From positions 1-64,000 of the forward strand of contig DASYUT010000048.1 of NCBI GenBank assembly GCA_036000965.1: DNA of 64,000 nt, given 5' to 3'. Numbering within the stretch: the stretch's first letter is position 1; every line of letters begins with the position of its first letter. The translations under genes and the position numbers were made by a program. Of this stretch, positions 17,646 through 26,647 are shown one piece after another. Under the pieces are notes generated by a model. That model was not told the DNA's origin and ran no database searches. It was given only the letters and a program-made list of their open reading frames with translations. The DNA comes from Actinomycetes bacterium. GTDB lineage: Bacteria; Actinomycetota; CALGFH01.

Positions 17646-17676
17646 GGCGCCGTCCCCCCGCGGGGGGGACGGCGCC
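17646..17676 (-). terminator. strong GC hairpin, probable terminator of the subtilase remnant
   Basis: Perfect 14-bp arms GGCGCCGTCCCCCC (17646-17659) and its complement (17663-17676) with a 3-nt loop. It lies just 3' of the minus-strand subtilase fragment ending at 17691. No U-run follows, as is common for actinobacterial terminators. Confidence 0.7.
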
Positions 17677-17690
17677 CGGTGGCCGGTCGG

Positions 17691-18554
17691 CTAGCCGCCC
17701 AGCGGGCGGACGGCGCGCAGGGCGTTCACGATCCCGTTGCCGTAGAACCCGTTGTTGTGGGTGGGGCCTTCGCAGACGTGGGTGTCGGTCTCGGTGGTGA
17801 AGGTCCCGTCAGGGTTGGCCACGAGCCGGGTGTAGGTGAACGCCCGGGGGTCGGGGCAGGCGTGCCTGGTGGCGGTCGCCCGCAGGATCGCCTCGGTGAC
17901 GGCCGGCCGCAGCCCGAAGCCGCTGGGCAGGGTGGAGCCGTAGCGGCTCACGATGAGCGCGGCGACGCCCACGGCGTGCGGCGACGCCATCGAGGTCCCC
18001 TGCAGGTAGCGGTAGTAGCCGCAGACCCCACCCTGGCAGTCGCGCACGACCGCGGTGGACCGCGGGTTGCCGGCCGGGTCGAGCAGGCCTTGCCCGCGCA
18101 GCACGCTCTCCGGGTAGGCGGCGAGCACCGCCCGGGTGATGTCGCGCTTGTTGTCGGGCGTGTCGTACACGTCGCCGCCCGGGGCTGAGATGTCGACGTA
18201 CCGGTAGCCGTAGCTCGAGCAGTAGGCCTTGCGGGTGCTGATGCCGGTCGCACTGGTGGACAGCACGTGGTTGCCCTGGCCGGGCATGCTCAGGCAGTCG
18301 CCCGGGTCGATGTCGCGGTCGTAGGGTGCCTCGCCGGGCACGTCGGCGAAGTCGGGGCTCGAGCCGTCGACGCTCGGCTTGGTGTAGTCGATCGCCGCGT
18401 TCCCGGCCGAGCTGACCAGGGTGACGCCATGCCCCCAGGCGTACCCCAGGGCGCGGTTGGTGGCCTCGACGATGGTCCGCTGCTCCTCCCGGTCGGCAGG
18501 CGAGTCGGCCGGGTTGTTGCCGCATTCCGCGCGGCCGTCCAGACCCCGTCTCAT
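17691..18554 (-). pseudogene. S8 subtilisin-like protease, 5'-truncated
   Basis: The 288-codon frame encodes only the C-terminal half of a subtilase. VTLVSSAGN (oxyanion-hole Asn) and GTSMASPHAVGVAALIV (catalytic Ser) are present, but the catalytic Asp and His blocks, signal peptide and prodomain are missing. The similarity begins around AECGNNPADSP, right next to a perfect 10-bp inverted repeat at 18553-18578, where the upstream part has been lost. Sequence after the break is intact, including CDPs such as DCLSMPGQGN that are typical of large secreted actinobacterial subtilases. It cannot be an active protease as it stands. Confidence 0.75.
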
Positions 18555-18578
18555 CCGTTACGCCCCGACGTAACGGAT
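18553..18578. promoter_or_regulatory. perfect 10-bp inverted repeat, candidate operator or hairpin
   Basis: ATCCGTTACG (18553-18562), six bases CCCCGA, then CGTAACGGAT (18569-18578). It abuts the broken 5' end of the subtilase fragment and lies about 190 bp upstream of the plus-strand dehydrogenase pair. The symmetry suits a TetR- or GntR-type operator, but no regulator gene is adjacent; a deletion scar is the alternative. Confidence 0.5.
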
Positions 18579-18763
18579 CTCGCCCCCGGCCGCTGCGCTG
18601 GCGTCGCCCCACCCCGCCTGGGACGCGCGGAGCACCGTGGGAAGGTCGAAGAGGATGAGCCGACCAAGCGCGCCGGGGCGACCGGGCCGGCGGGCTGCGA
18701 CGGCACGGGCCGCTCCTCGGCCGGCTGTTGTGGTTCCCGCGGGGGTGTGGTTCAACTCGGAGC

Positions 18764-19786
18764 GTGAAAGCCAGCGTCTATCACGGGCCGGGTGATCTGC
18801 GGATCGAGGAGCTCACCCTGCCCCCGCCCGGCCCTGGGGAGGTGCTGGTGCGGATGCTCGCGTGCGGGATCTGCGGCAGCGACCTGCTGGACTGGTATGT
18901 GTCGCAGCGGGCGCCGGTCGTGCTGGGGCACGAGCCGGTCGGCGAGGTGGTCGCGGTCGGCGAGCCCGCCCCCGCAGGCTGCGACGTCGCGTTGGGGACC
19001 CGCGTGGTCGTCCACCACCATGTCCCGTGCTTGGTGTGCGACCGCTGCCGGCGCGGCCACCACACGCTCTGCGCGACCTTCAAGCAGACGCGGATCCGCC
19101 CGGGAGGCTTGGCCGAGCAGATCCTCGTCCCGGCCGAGAACGCACGCCTGGACCTGCTGCCCGTCCCAGCGCAGCTGCCGGCGGAGACGGCGACGCTGGT
19201 CGAACCGCTGGCGTGCTGCGTCCGGGCGCAGCGCCGCGCCGGCGTGGGCCCACAGACGCGCCTGCTCGTGGTGGGCGCCGGGCAGATGGGGCTGCTGCAC
19301 GTGCAGGCCGCCAGGGCGCGAGGCTGCAGCGCGGTCGTGGTGGCCGAGCCGCTCGAGGGGCGCCGCAGGGCGGTGGCCCGCTATGGGGGGCTCCCGGCCG
19401 AGGCGACGGCCGGGGCGGTCGTTCGGGCCATGGGGGCGCGACCGGACGTGGCGATCGTGTGCACCGGCAAGCCGGACGCGTTCGGGCTCGCGATGCAGGC
19501 ACTGGACGAGGGGGGGCTGGTCCAGCTGTTCGCGCCGTCCACGCCCGGCACGGCGCTCACCGTCGACCCCAACGAGGTGTTCTTCAGGGAGATCACGATC
19601 CAGGCGAGCTACTCGGCCGGGCCGCTGGACACCCGCGAGGCCCTCCGGCTGCTCACCGAAGGCGCGGTCACCGCCGAGGGCGTGATCACCCACCGCTTCC
19701 CGCTCGCCGACACCGCACGGGCCCTCGAGACCGCCCGCTCCGGTCAGGCCATCAAGGTGGTCGTGCTGGGGGACACGCGGCCATGA
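18764..19786 (+). CDS. zinc-dependent alcohol dehydrogenase (MDR), first of a coupled pair
   Basis: 340 residues from a GTG (VKASVYHGPGDLRIEE), the position matching the N-terminus of the second copy. Medium-chain dehydrogenase features: CGICGSDLLDW (catalytic zinc Cys), GHEPVGEV, the structural-zinc loop with CLVCDRCRRGHHTLC, and the nucleotide-binding VVGAGQMGLLHVQAARA. Substrate is not evident; polyol or sugar dehydrogenases are the closest general class. Its stop overlaps the start of the next dehydrogenase (ATGA), and the two are 30-40% alike by eye, so they probably act on related substrates or as a heteromer. Confidence 0.85.
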   Translation: MKASVYHGPGDLRIEELTLPPPGPGEVLVRMLACGICGSDLLDWYVSQRAPVVLGHEPVGEVVAVGEPAPAGCDVALGTRVVVHHHVPCLVCDRCRRGHHTLCATFKQTRIRPGGLAEQILVPAENARLDLLPVPAQLPAETATLVEPLACCVRAQRRAGVGPQTRLLVVGAGQMGLLHVQAARARGCSAVVVAEPLEGRRRAVARYGGLPAEATAGAVVRAMGARPDVAIVCTGKPDAFGLAMQALDEGGLVQLFAPSTPGTALTVDPNEVFFREITIQASYSAGPLDTREALRLLTEGAVTAEGVITHRFPLADTARALETARSGQAIKVVVLGDTRP

Positions 19787-20853
19787 AGGCGGCGCTGCTC
19801 TACGGGCCGGCCGACCTGCGCATCGTCGAGGTGGCGGCACCCGAGCCCGGCCCTGGCGAGGTGGTGCTCCAGATCCGGGCCGCCGGTACCTGCGGCACCG
19901 ACCGCAAGATGTACCTGCGCGGCCACCCCGCCCTGGGCCCGTACCCTTCCCGGTTCGGCCACGAGTTCGCGGGCGTGGTCGGTTCGGTCGGCGAGGGCGT
20001 CGCCGGCTTCTCGCCGGGCGAGCCGGTCTTCTGCGCCGACTCGGCCCCTTGCGGCGCGTGCTTCCAGTGCCGTGGCGGGCGCCCCAACCTCTGCGAGGAC
20101 CTCCGCTACCTGCTCGGCGGGTTCGCCGAGCAGGTACTGGTCCCGGCACGGCTGGTCACCGGGAACCTCCACGCCCTGCCCGCCGGCGTCGGCCTCGAGG
20201 TCGCGCCCCTCGCCGAGCCGCTGGCCTGCGCGCTCCACGCCGTGGAGCGCGCCGGCATCGCACCCGGCGACCGCGTGGCGATCGTGGGCGGCGGCGCCCT
20301 GGGCCTCATGCTCTGCGCGCTGGCACGGCGGGCCGGGGGCAGGCCGATCGTCCTCGACCCCCACCAGGAGCGGCTCGGCCTGGCCGAACGGTTCGGCGCG
20401 GAGGCCACCGTCGGCGCCGAGCGGGGCCCCGCCGACGTCGAGCGCCTCAAGCGGGCGACCCCGGGGGGCAGGGGCGCCGACCAGGTCTTCGAGGCGGTGG
20501 GCCGGACCGAGGCCTGGGAGCTCGCCGTCGACATGGCGCGGCCGGGCGGCGTGGTGAACCTGTTCGGGGGCTGCCCACGCGACAGCCGCGTCCCGGTCCC
20601 CACCGACCGGGTCCACTACGAGGAGCTTCGCCTCCAGGGGGCCTACCACCACACGCCGCGCTGCATCGCCGAGGCGCTCGGGCTGCTTGCCGGAGGTCCC
20701 GAGCCCTGGGCCGAGCTGTGCGGGCCCCGGATCGGGCTCGAGGCCCTGGAGGCGGCGCTCACCGGCGCCCTCACCGGCGCGCCGCTCGGCAAGTACCTGG
20801 TCGTGCCCGGGGTTCAGCCATCGGCGTTCCCGGGGGGAGGCCCCGATGAGTAA
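19783..20853 (+). CDS. zinc-dependent alcohol dehydrogenase (MDR), second of the pair
   Basis: 356 residues. Start ATG overlaps the stop of the first dehydrogenase. CGTDRKMYLRGHP (catalytic zinc), GHEFAGVV, CGACFQCRGGRPNLCEDL (structural zinc with four Cys) and VAIVGGGALGLMLCALARR (NAD(P) binding) are intact. The phrase ADQVFEAVGRTEAWELAVDMARPGG and the GAYHHTPRCI segment recall threonine/sorbitol dehydrogenase-like proteins; I would not assign a substrate. It ends at TAA 20853, overlapped by a small ORF beginning ATGAGTAACG. Confidence 0.85.
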   Translation: MKAALLYGPADLRIVEVAAPEPGPGEVVLQIRAAGTCGTDRKMYLRGHPALGPYPSRFGHEFAGVVGSVGEGVAGFSPGEPVFCADSAPCGACFQCRGGRPNLCEDLRYLLGGFAEQVLVPARLVTGNLHALPAGVGLEVAPLAEPLACALHAVERAGIAPGDRVAIVGGGALGLMLCALARRAGGRPIVLDPHQERLGLAERFGAEATVGAERGPADVERLKRATPGGRGADQVFEAVGRTEAWELAVDMARPGGVVNLFGGCPRDSRVPVPTDRVHYEELRLQGAYHHTPRCIAEALGLLAGGPEPWAELCGPRIGLEALEAALTGALTGAPLGKYLVVPGVQPSAFPGGGPDE

Positions 20854-20941
20854 CGAGGGTCGAGCCATCAGCGGCGAGGACTGGGTGGAGCGTGCCGGCC
20901 GTGCCGCGGCCGGGGTAAGGAGGTTCCTCCCCTTGACGTGA
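20846..20941 (+). CDS. small overlapping ORF, 31 codons
   Basis: ATG at 20846 lies within the last codons of the second dehydrogenase and the ORF (begins MSNEGRAISGEDWVERAG) ends in a TGA overlapping a GTG at 20938, which has AAGGAGG 17-23 bases upstream. The GTG frame (VTERWQYGFVEQL) continues as a shadow of the exporter gene. I recognise no family. It may be a real small protein or another leader created by start-region rearrangement, as seen elsewhere in this window. Confidence 0.3.
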   Translation: MSNEGRAISGEDWVERAGRAAAGVRRFLPLT

Positions 20942-21091
20942 CCGAGCGCTGGCAGTACGGCTTCGTCGAGCAACTCATGGGCCGACCTGCTCCCTCTTCG
21001 CGACCGCCCGAGCCCGGCCGCCGCGTTGGTCGGGCGCTGCTGGCGGGGCTCACCGACACAACTACCCACCCAGTGACACGGAGACACGCGC

Positions 21092-22807
21092 ATGAGCACT
21101 ACCGCGACCACCCCGGCCGGGCGGCCCGGCCACCAGGACGCCGACCCGCGCCGCTGGGTCGCCCTGGCCGTCGTGCTGATCGCCGGCTTCATGCAGCTGG
21201 TCGACATCAGCATCGTCAACGTCGCCATCCCGTCGATCCAGCGCGACCTGGACGCGACCTACAGCCAGATCCAGTGGGTGCTGGCCGGCTACCAGCTCGC
21301 CTTCGCGGTCACCCTCATCACGGGCGGCCGGCTCGGCGACATCTTCGGGCGCAAGCGCATGTTCATGCTCGGCATGACCGGCTTCACCCTCGCCTCCGCC
21401 CTGTGCGGCCTGGCCCAGAACCCCGGCATGCTGATCGGCTCCCGGCTCCTTCAGGGCCTCATGGGCGCGGTCATGTTCCCGCAGATCCTGGCCGTCATCC
21501 AGGTGACCTTCCCGCCCCGGGAGCGTGCCGCCGCCCTCGGCAGCTTCGGCGCCACCATCGGGCTGGCCACGATCACCGGCCCGCTGGTCGGGGGGCTGCT
21601 CATCGAGGCCGACCTGCTGGGCCTCGGCTGGCGGCCGATCTTCCTGGTCAACGTCCCCATCGGCATCGCCGCCCTGGTCGCGGCCACGCGCTTCCTGCAC
21701 GAGTCCAGGTCGCCCCAGGCGCTGCGGCTGGACCTGGTCGGCGTCGGCATCGTCAGCGCCGGCCTGCTGCTGCTGGTCTACCCGCTGGTCCAGGGCCGCG
21801 ACCTCGACTGGCCGGCCTGGACGTTCCTGTCGATGGCCGCGGCCGTGCCCGTGCTGGCCGCCTTCGCCGTCTGGGAGCGGCGCAAGAAGGCGGCCGACGG
21901 CTCCCCGCTGGTCGAACCGGCCCTGTTCCGGCAGCGGGCGTTCGTCGCCGGTCTGCTGGTGGCCGGCATCTTCTTCATGGGCATCCCGGCCTTCTTCCTG
22001 ACCTTCACGCTCTGGCTGCAGATCGGGCTCGGCTTCACCGCCCTGCACGCCGGGCTCACCGGCATCCCGTTCGCGGTCGGCTCGGCGCTCGCCTCGGCCG
22101 CCTCGGCGCGGCTGGCGCCCCGGCTGGGCCGGCGCATCCTCAGCCTCGGCACGCTGCTGCTGGCCGCCGGCATGGCCGGGCTCAGCTGGACCGTCGACCG
22201 CTACGGCGGCGGGGTCGACTCCTGGCAGCTCATCCCCGCCCTGGCCGTATGCGGCCTCGGCCTGGGCTGCGTGATCGCGCCGCTGGTCAACATCGTGCTC
22301 GACGGCATCCGCGGGCAGGACGCCGGCTCGGCCTCGGGGGTGCTCACCACCATCCAGCAGGTCGGCGGCGCGGTCGGGGTGGCCGTGATCGGGGTGATCT
22401 TCTTCGGGCTGCTCGGCAGCCACGCCGCTGCGGTCACCGCCGACCTGGCCCCGCGGCTCCGTGCCGACCTTGAGACGGCGGGGGCGCCCGCACCGGTGAG
22501 CCGGCAGGTCGTCGCCGGCTTCGAGGCCTGCTTCCAGGACCGGGCCAACGCCAAGGACCCGTCGGCCACCCCGGCCAGCTGCCAGCGCGCGCAGACCCGG
22601 GCGCAGGCCCCTGGCCAGGACCGGATCGGCCAGGTGGTGACGGCGGCCGCCGAGGACGCCCGCAGGCAGAACTTCTCCGACGCCTTCGAGCGCACCCTGC
22701 TGTTCGAGGTCGCCGTGTACCTCGTCTGCTTCCTGCTGATCTTCCTGCTGCCGGGTGCCCGTGGCAGAGCCTTGGAGCAGTCGCCAGAGGCCGCAGCGCT
22801 CGCCTGA
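21092..22807 (+). CDS. DHA2-family MFS drug exporter (14-TM, EmrB/QacA type)
   Basis: 571 residues with about 14 hydrophobic helices. MQLVDISIVNVAIPSIQRDL (helix 1, motif D1), GGRLGDIFGRKRMF (motif A between helices 2 and 3), LLQGLMGAVMFP and the LGSFGATIGLATITGPLVGG motif C of drug/proton antiporters are all visible. A soluble loop of about 90 residues (CFQDRANAKDPSATPASC and neighbours) lies before the last helix, as in other actinobacterial members. Predicted to export hydrophobic or cationic drugs using the proton gradient. No regulator adjoins it. Confidence 0.9.
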   Translation: MSTTATTPAGRPGHQDADPRRWVALAVVLIAGFMQLVDISIVNVAIPSIQRDLDATYSQIQWVLAGYQLAFAVTLITGGRLGDIFGRKRMFMLGMTGFTLASALCGLAQNPGMLIGSRLLQGLMGAVMFPQILAVIQVTFPPRERAAALGSFGATIGLATITGPLVGGLLIEADLLGLGWRPIFLVNVPIGIAALVAATRFLHESRSPQALRLDLVGVGIVSAGLLLLVYPLVQGRDLDWPAWTFLSMAAAVPVLAAFAVWERRKKAADGSPLVEPALFRQRAFVAGLLVAGIFFMGIPAFFLTFTLWLQIGLGFTALHAGLTGIPFAVGSALASAASARLAPRLGRRILSLGTLLLAAGMAGLSWTVDRYGGGVDSWQLIPALAVCGLGLGCVIAPLVNIVLDGIRGQDAGSASGVLTTIQQVGGAVGVAVIGVIFFGLLGSHAAAVTADLAPRLRADLETAGAPAPVSRQVVAGFEACFQDRANAKDPSATPASCQRAQTRAQAPGQDRIGQVVTAAAEDARRQNFSDAFERTLLFEVAVYLVCFLLIFLLPGARGRALEQSPEAAALA

Positions 22808-23023
22808 GCGAGGCCAGGTGCAGGCGCTGCGGTCACCGCATGGCGAGACAGGAAGAAGTCACTTACGTCTTGAGCGGACAGAACTACCGTAGTGGCGTCC
22901 GGTCCCTTCAAGCGGGGCTCGAGTGCCCCAGTCCGTCGCCATCTCGAGCGTGCCCTCGCGCCGCAGCCAGGCGTACACGCTGAGTCTTCGACTGGCCCAC
23001 CAGCTGGGAATACTGTGAGAGGC

Positions 23024-24484
23024 ATGGTTCTCAGGCTTGCGTCGCGCTCACAGATCACCCTCGACTTCTTCGAGCGCGTTGCATGGCAGGGCGAGCCGGT
23101 TCGGATCGCGCCCACCGCGCTGGCGGGGGCGGACGCGGCGCGCGCCGCCTTCCTCCGGCTGCTGGAGAACCCAGAGGTCACCGTCTATGGCGTGACGAGC
23201 GGTTATGGCGAACGTGCCGCCGTCCGGCTCGGTCGGCAGGAGCGTCGTCAGCAGACGTGGGCCGCAGCCTACCGCGCTGCCTCGTTTGGTGAGCCGCTGC
23301 CCGAGCGCGTGGTCCGCGGCATCGTGCTCGCTCGGCTGGCGAACCTCCTCGAAGGTCATGCCGCGGTCAGTGGGAGGCTCCTGGCCGCGGTGGCTGAGCT
23401 GCTGGATCGCCGGACGTTGCCCTCTGTACCGTTGCAGGGCAACGGCGGATCAGGTGAGATCCTCGCGCTGAGCCATCTGTTCGGGCCGCTGATCGAGTCG
23501 CGTGACATCGGCGAGAAGGAGGGGCTCGCGCTGATCAACGGCTCGCCCTGTGCAGCCGCGTTGATCGCTGACGCCGTGCTCGCCACGCGTAGCCGTCTGA
23601 GGCTCGCTTATGCAGTCTTCGCGCTGTCGGTGGAGGCCTTGCGTGCGCCCCTCGATGCCTACGACGCGGCGTTGGAGGAGCTCTGGGGCGACGAGTATGA
23701 GGCACGGGCGCTGCAACGACTGCGGGTGCTGCTGGCTGACGCGCCGCCCGGACGCCGACCCTACCAGGCGCCCGTCAGCTACCGCATTTTACCCCGCGTG
23801 CTCGGCCAGGCGGAGCGTGTGCTGGAGGCTGCCTCGCGCACAGCCACGGAGTCACTGCGCTCGGTGTCGGACAACCCGGTTTACCTGCCACCCTCGGCGG
23901 GCTATCCGGACGGCCGCGTCCTCAGCACGGGCGGCTACCACAACGCGGCTGCCTCTGCCGCATTGCACGATCTCGCTGTCTGCTGGGCGGACCTGTGTCA
24001 GCTTGCCGAGCGCCATGTCGAGCACCTTGTCTTCAACGCCACCGCCGTGTCTTCAGGTACGCCGTCCGACAGGCGCGAGCTGCTACGCTTGCTGATGATG
24101 GTCGCGGTCGGCTACGCGGAAGAGGCGCGTGGGGCAGCGCAGCCGCTGGTTCTTCCACGCGGAGGGCCTGGCCAAAACGATGTCGCCTCGCCGGCATTTC
24201 TCGCGTGGTCACGAGAACGGGCCGCCGCTGAGTGCTGTGTTGCCGTGCTCGCGCTGCTCGCAGCCGGCGCCTGCCATTGGCTCCCAGCTACCGAGCGAGG
24301 GCTTCCACCGCAGCTGGTCCAGTTCGTCGCCGAGACGCGCGAGCACTTCCCTCCGCTCACCGAGCCGCGGGCCTTTGGCGGCGACCTCGCCAACCTGGCA
24401 GAGCATTTCCGCATGCTCGTGTTCGCGCGGCCAGTGGACCGGGACATCGCCGACGGCGCGGCCGAGGCAGATGAAGCTGAGTAG
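23024..24484 (+). CDS. histidine/aromatic amino acid ammonia-lyase family, G-S-G MIO triad
   Basis: 486 residues; start ATG at 23024 with GAGAGG upstream. The lyase fold is recognisable by YGVTSGYGERA (catalytic Tyr55), SDNPVYLPP, YQAPVSYRILPRVLG and the AxRD-like C-terminus. The prosthetic MIO group normally forms from Ala-Ser-Gly in a GxxGASGDLAPLxH context; here the site reads GNGGSGEILALSHLF, giving Gly142-Ser143-Gly144. The NGT loop is also changed (INGSPCAAAL). It is therefore divergent: it may be an active lyase or aminomutase with altered specificity, or a related enzyme. Codon use is less GC-rich than that of neighbouring genes, suggesting transfer. No hut genes adjoin it. Confidence 0.78.
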   Translation: MVLRLASRSQITLDFFERVAWQGEPVRIAPTALAGADAARAAFLRLLENPEVTVYGVTSGYGERAAVRLGRQERRQQTWAAAYRAASFGEPLPERVVRGIVLARLANLLEGHAAVSGRLLAAVAELLDRRTLPSVPLQGNGGSGEILALSHLFGPLIESRDIGEKEGLALINGSPCAAALIADAVLATRSRLRLAYAVFALSVEALRAPLDAYDAALEELWGDEYEARALQRLRVLLADAPPGRRPYQAPVSYRILPRVLGQAERVLEAASRTATESLRSVSDNPVYLPPSAGYPDGRVLSTGGYHNAAASAALHDLAVCWADLCQLAERHVEHLVFNATAVSSGTPSDRRELLRLLMMVAVGYAEEARGAAQPLVLPRGGPGQNDVASPAFLAWSRERAAAECCVAVLALLAAGACHWLPATERGLPPQLVQFVAETREHFPPLTEPRAFGGDLANLAEHFRMLVFARPVDRDIADGAAEADEAE

Positions 24485-24592
24485 CTCGCTCAGTTCTCAT
24501 CTCATCCGAGCACGAAGAGGTCGCCATGGCCGCGGATCATCCCGCATCACCACCGACGTTGTGAAACCACCTCTTGCCCAGCAACCGATGGC

Positions 24593-24623
24593 TGACAGGG
24601 GCCCGGTCAGCAGGCCCCTGTCA
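24593..24623 (+). terminator. hairpin downstream of the lyase gene
   Basis: Perfect 10-bp arms TGACAGGGGC (24593-24602) and GCCCCTGTCA (24614-24623) around an 11-nt loop. It lies about 110 bp after the lyase stop and just before the convergent VOC fragment, so it may terminate transcription from both sides. Confidence 0.6.
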
Positions 24624-24640
24624 CGCACACCGCAAGACCG

Positions 24641-24769
24641 CTATGAAGTTGCCTTGAGGAGCCCGATCAGGTGTCCCTCGGGGTCTGCGAGCTGGCCGAT
24701 CTCGACGCCCTCCATCACCTTGTCCGGGCCCATCATCCGCTTCCCGCCAAGGCGCTCCGCCTTCGAGAC
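24641..24769 (-). pseudogene. VOC/glyoxalase-family C-terminal fragment
   Basis: The reverse strand encodes about 42 codons ending in the characteristic tail KVMEGVEIGQLADPEGHLIG, then LLKATS and TAG at 24641. This is the last beta-strand segment of a vicinal-oxygen-chelate (glyoxalase/bleomycin-resistance) protein, including the metal-ligand Glu region. An in-frame TGA precedes it and the rest of the domain is missing. It lies 3' of the ABC operon on the same strand. Confidence 0.6.
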
Positions 24770-24901
24770 TCATCGGTGCACGTCGGGTCGGGCGCCACGC
24801 CGAGCCGCTGGGCGCCTGGGAGCGCCTGCCTGGTCAGCCAGCCGTCCTGCAGCCGCAGGTTGACGAAGCCGACGCCAGGGCGATGGAGCGCTTGGCAGCC
24901 G

Positions 24902-25663
24902 TCAGGTGACGTCGTGGCGGACGGTGAGGAACGTGCCGGCCGCGGCGAGCACGATGCCGTAGCCGGCGAGCACGATGCCGCCCTGCCACGGCTGGAGGAA
25001 CTGCTGGTTGGCCTGGGCGACCTGGGTGAGCGCGTTGGCCGCCGCGCCGGGCAGGTAGACCGTCCAGCCGCGCAGCGCTGGGATCCGGGTCACGATGGGC
25101 TCGACCACGAACAGGTAGACCAGCAGCCCCACCACGGTGGCGACCTGGTCGCGGAGCAGAGCCCCCAGCCCCACCCCGATCAGGCCGAAGATCGCGACCG
25201 CGGCGACGACGCCGGCCAGCGTGGCCGGGATGCCGTTGCTGGACAGCGGCACGTCGATGCCCTTGGCGCCAAGCCATGGCAGCGCGACCGCAACCGTGAC
25301 CGCGACGCAGACCAGCGCGTAGCCGACACCGACCAGCCCGTAGGTGACCAGCTTGGCGAGCACGACCCGGCCACGCCGCGGGGTCGCCAGGAAGGTCGGG
25401 GTTGCCGTCTTGTGCCGGAACTCCCCGGTGAGGCCGATGGCGGCCAGCACGGCCAGCAGCGTGCCGGCGCCCTGGCCGACGGAGAACACGGTACGCTGCC
25501 CGCCCGGGCTTGACAGTGGCGGGGTCGGGTTGTCTGGGGAATCGCCAAACGCGATGGCAAGACTGGCGTACAGCGCGGTCAGCGCGATCGAGCCGAGCAG
25601 TAGCCACAGCCACAGCCGGGTGGTGAACAGCTTGTGGAACTCGGCGGCGACCAGGCGGCGCAT
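24902..25663 (-). CDS. ABC-2 type transporter permease
   Basis: 253 residues with six hydrophobic helices (about 18-36, 60-80, 100-128, 145-168, 173-193, 230-248). MRRLVAAEFHKLFTTRLW is a typical ABC-2 permease N-terminus, and LTGEFRHKTATPTFLATPRRGRV is the conserved coupling segment. It follows the ATPase gene by one base and will pair with it in an exporter at the membrane. Substrate unknown; small-molecule, antibiotic or lipid export is usual for this class. Confidence 0.87.
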   Translation of the reverse strand: MRRLVAAEFHKLFTTRLWLWLLLGSIALTALYASLAIAFGDSPDNPTPPLSSPGGQRTVFSVGQGAGTLLAVLAAIGLTGEFRHKTATPTFLATPRRGRVVLAKLVTYGLVGVGYALVCVAVTVAVALPWLGAKGIDVPLSSNGIPATLAGVVAAVAIFGLIGVGLGALLRDQVATVVGLLVYLFVVEPIVTRIPALRGWTVYLPGAAANALTQVAQANQQFLQPWQGGIVLAGYGIVLAAAGTFLTVRHDVT

Positions 25664-25664
25664 G

Positions 25665-26609
25665 TCAGCTCACCTCCTTGAGCACGAGGGCTGGTTGCTG
25701 GCCGGTCTGGCCGGTCAGTGCGAAGAAGGCCTGCTCGAGGTCGCTGCGTCCGACGGCCAGCTCGTGCAACTCGACCCGCTCGAGGAATGCGAGATGGCCG
25801 ACCTCGGCGGCCTGCAAGCCGATGACCTGCAGGCTGTCCGGCCCGGTCCGCTGGATCCGCGCCCTGTCGACTCCCGTCCCGGCGAGCGCGGCGAGAAGTC
25901 GGTCGGGCTGCGGGGTGCGAACCGACACCACCCGCCCATGCCGATCGGAGAGTTCGGCCAGGGTGCCCTGGCGGACGAGGCGGCCCTTGTGGAGGATGAC
26001 CACGTGGTCGACGAGCTGCTGGACTTCGGACAGCACGTGGCTGGAGACCAGCACGGTGCGACCCTGATCGGCGAGCTCGCGCAGCAGCCGGCGTAGCCAG
26101 GCGATGCCTTCGGGGTCAAGGCCGTTGGCGGGTTCATCCAGGACCAGCACGCGGGGGTCGCCGAGCAGCGCGGTGGCCAGCGCGAGCCGTTGGCGCATCC
26201 CGAGCGAGTAGCCACCCACCGGTCGGCGGCTCGCGCCGGTCAACCCGACGAGCGCCAGGACCTGGTCGGCGCGAGCGGGCGGGTAGCCGTTGACGGTGCA
26301 GTAGACGCGCAGGTGGTTGCTGCCACTGCGGGCAGGGTGGAAGCCTGCTGCGTCCAGTACCGCGCCGACCTCGTCGTTGGGGACCGGCAGGGCGGTGTAG
26401 CTGCGGCCGCTGATGGTGGCGGTGCCGGCGTCCGGGGTGACCAGGCCGAGCAGCATGCGCAGGGTGGTGGTCTTGCCAGCGCCGTTGGGGCCGAGGAACC
26501 CGGTGATCGTGCCTGGTTCCACGGTGAGGCTCAGGTCGTCGACCGCCGTGGTGCCGCCGTAGGTCTTCCTCAGGCCGGAGACCACGATCCGACCGGCAAC
26601 GTCCGTCAT
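25665..26609 (-). CDS. ABC transporter ATP-binding protein
   Basis: 314 residues from the ATG at 26609 (GAGGTGG upstream); a longer frame upstream overlaps the divergent promoter and is unlikely. Walker A GPNGAGKTT, signature YSLGMRQRLALATALLG, Walker B VLVLDEPANGLDPEG and the switch His in VLVSSHVLSEVQQL are intact. The C-terminal 70 residues form the regulatory extension common in ABC-2 exporters. It forms an operon with the permease and is transcribed divergently from a MarR regulator 69 bp away, which probably controls it. Confidence 0.9.
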   Translation of the reverse strand: MTDVAGRIVVSGLRKTYGGTTAVDDLSLTVEPGTITGFLGPNGAGKTTTLRMLLGLVTPDAGTATISGRSYTALPVPNDEVGAVLDAAGFHPARSGSNHLRVYCTVNGYPPARADQVLALVGLTGASRRPVGGYSLGMRQRLALATALLGDPRVLVLDEPANGLDPEGIAWLRRLLRELADQGRTVLVSSHVLSEVQQLVDHVVILHKGRLVRQGTLAELSDRHGRVVSVRTPQPDRLLAALAGTGVDRARIQRTGPDSLQVIGLQAAEVGHLAFLERVELHELAVGRSDLEQAFFALTGQTGQQPALVLKEVS

Positions 26610-26647
26610 GCGTCCACCTCGCCTGTGAGTCCTGCCTTGCGTGGGAT

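Noticed and set aside
20938-22473. 511-codon plus-strand ORF starting VTERWQYGF
   Set aside because: Only the first 30 codons lie outside the exporter gene; the remainder is its shadow frame. A real small protein at the start cannot be excluded but is unsupported.
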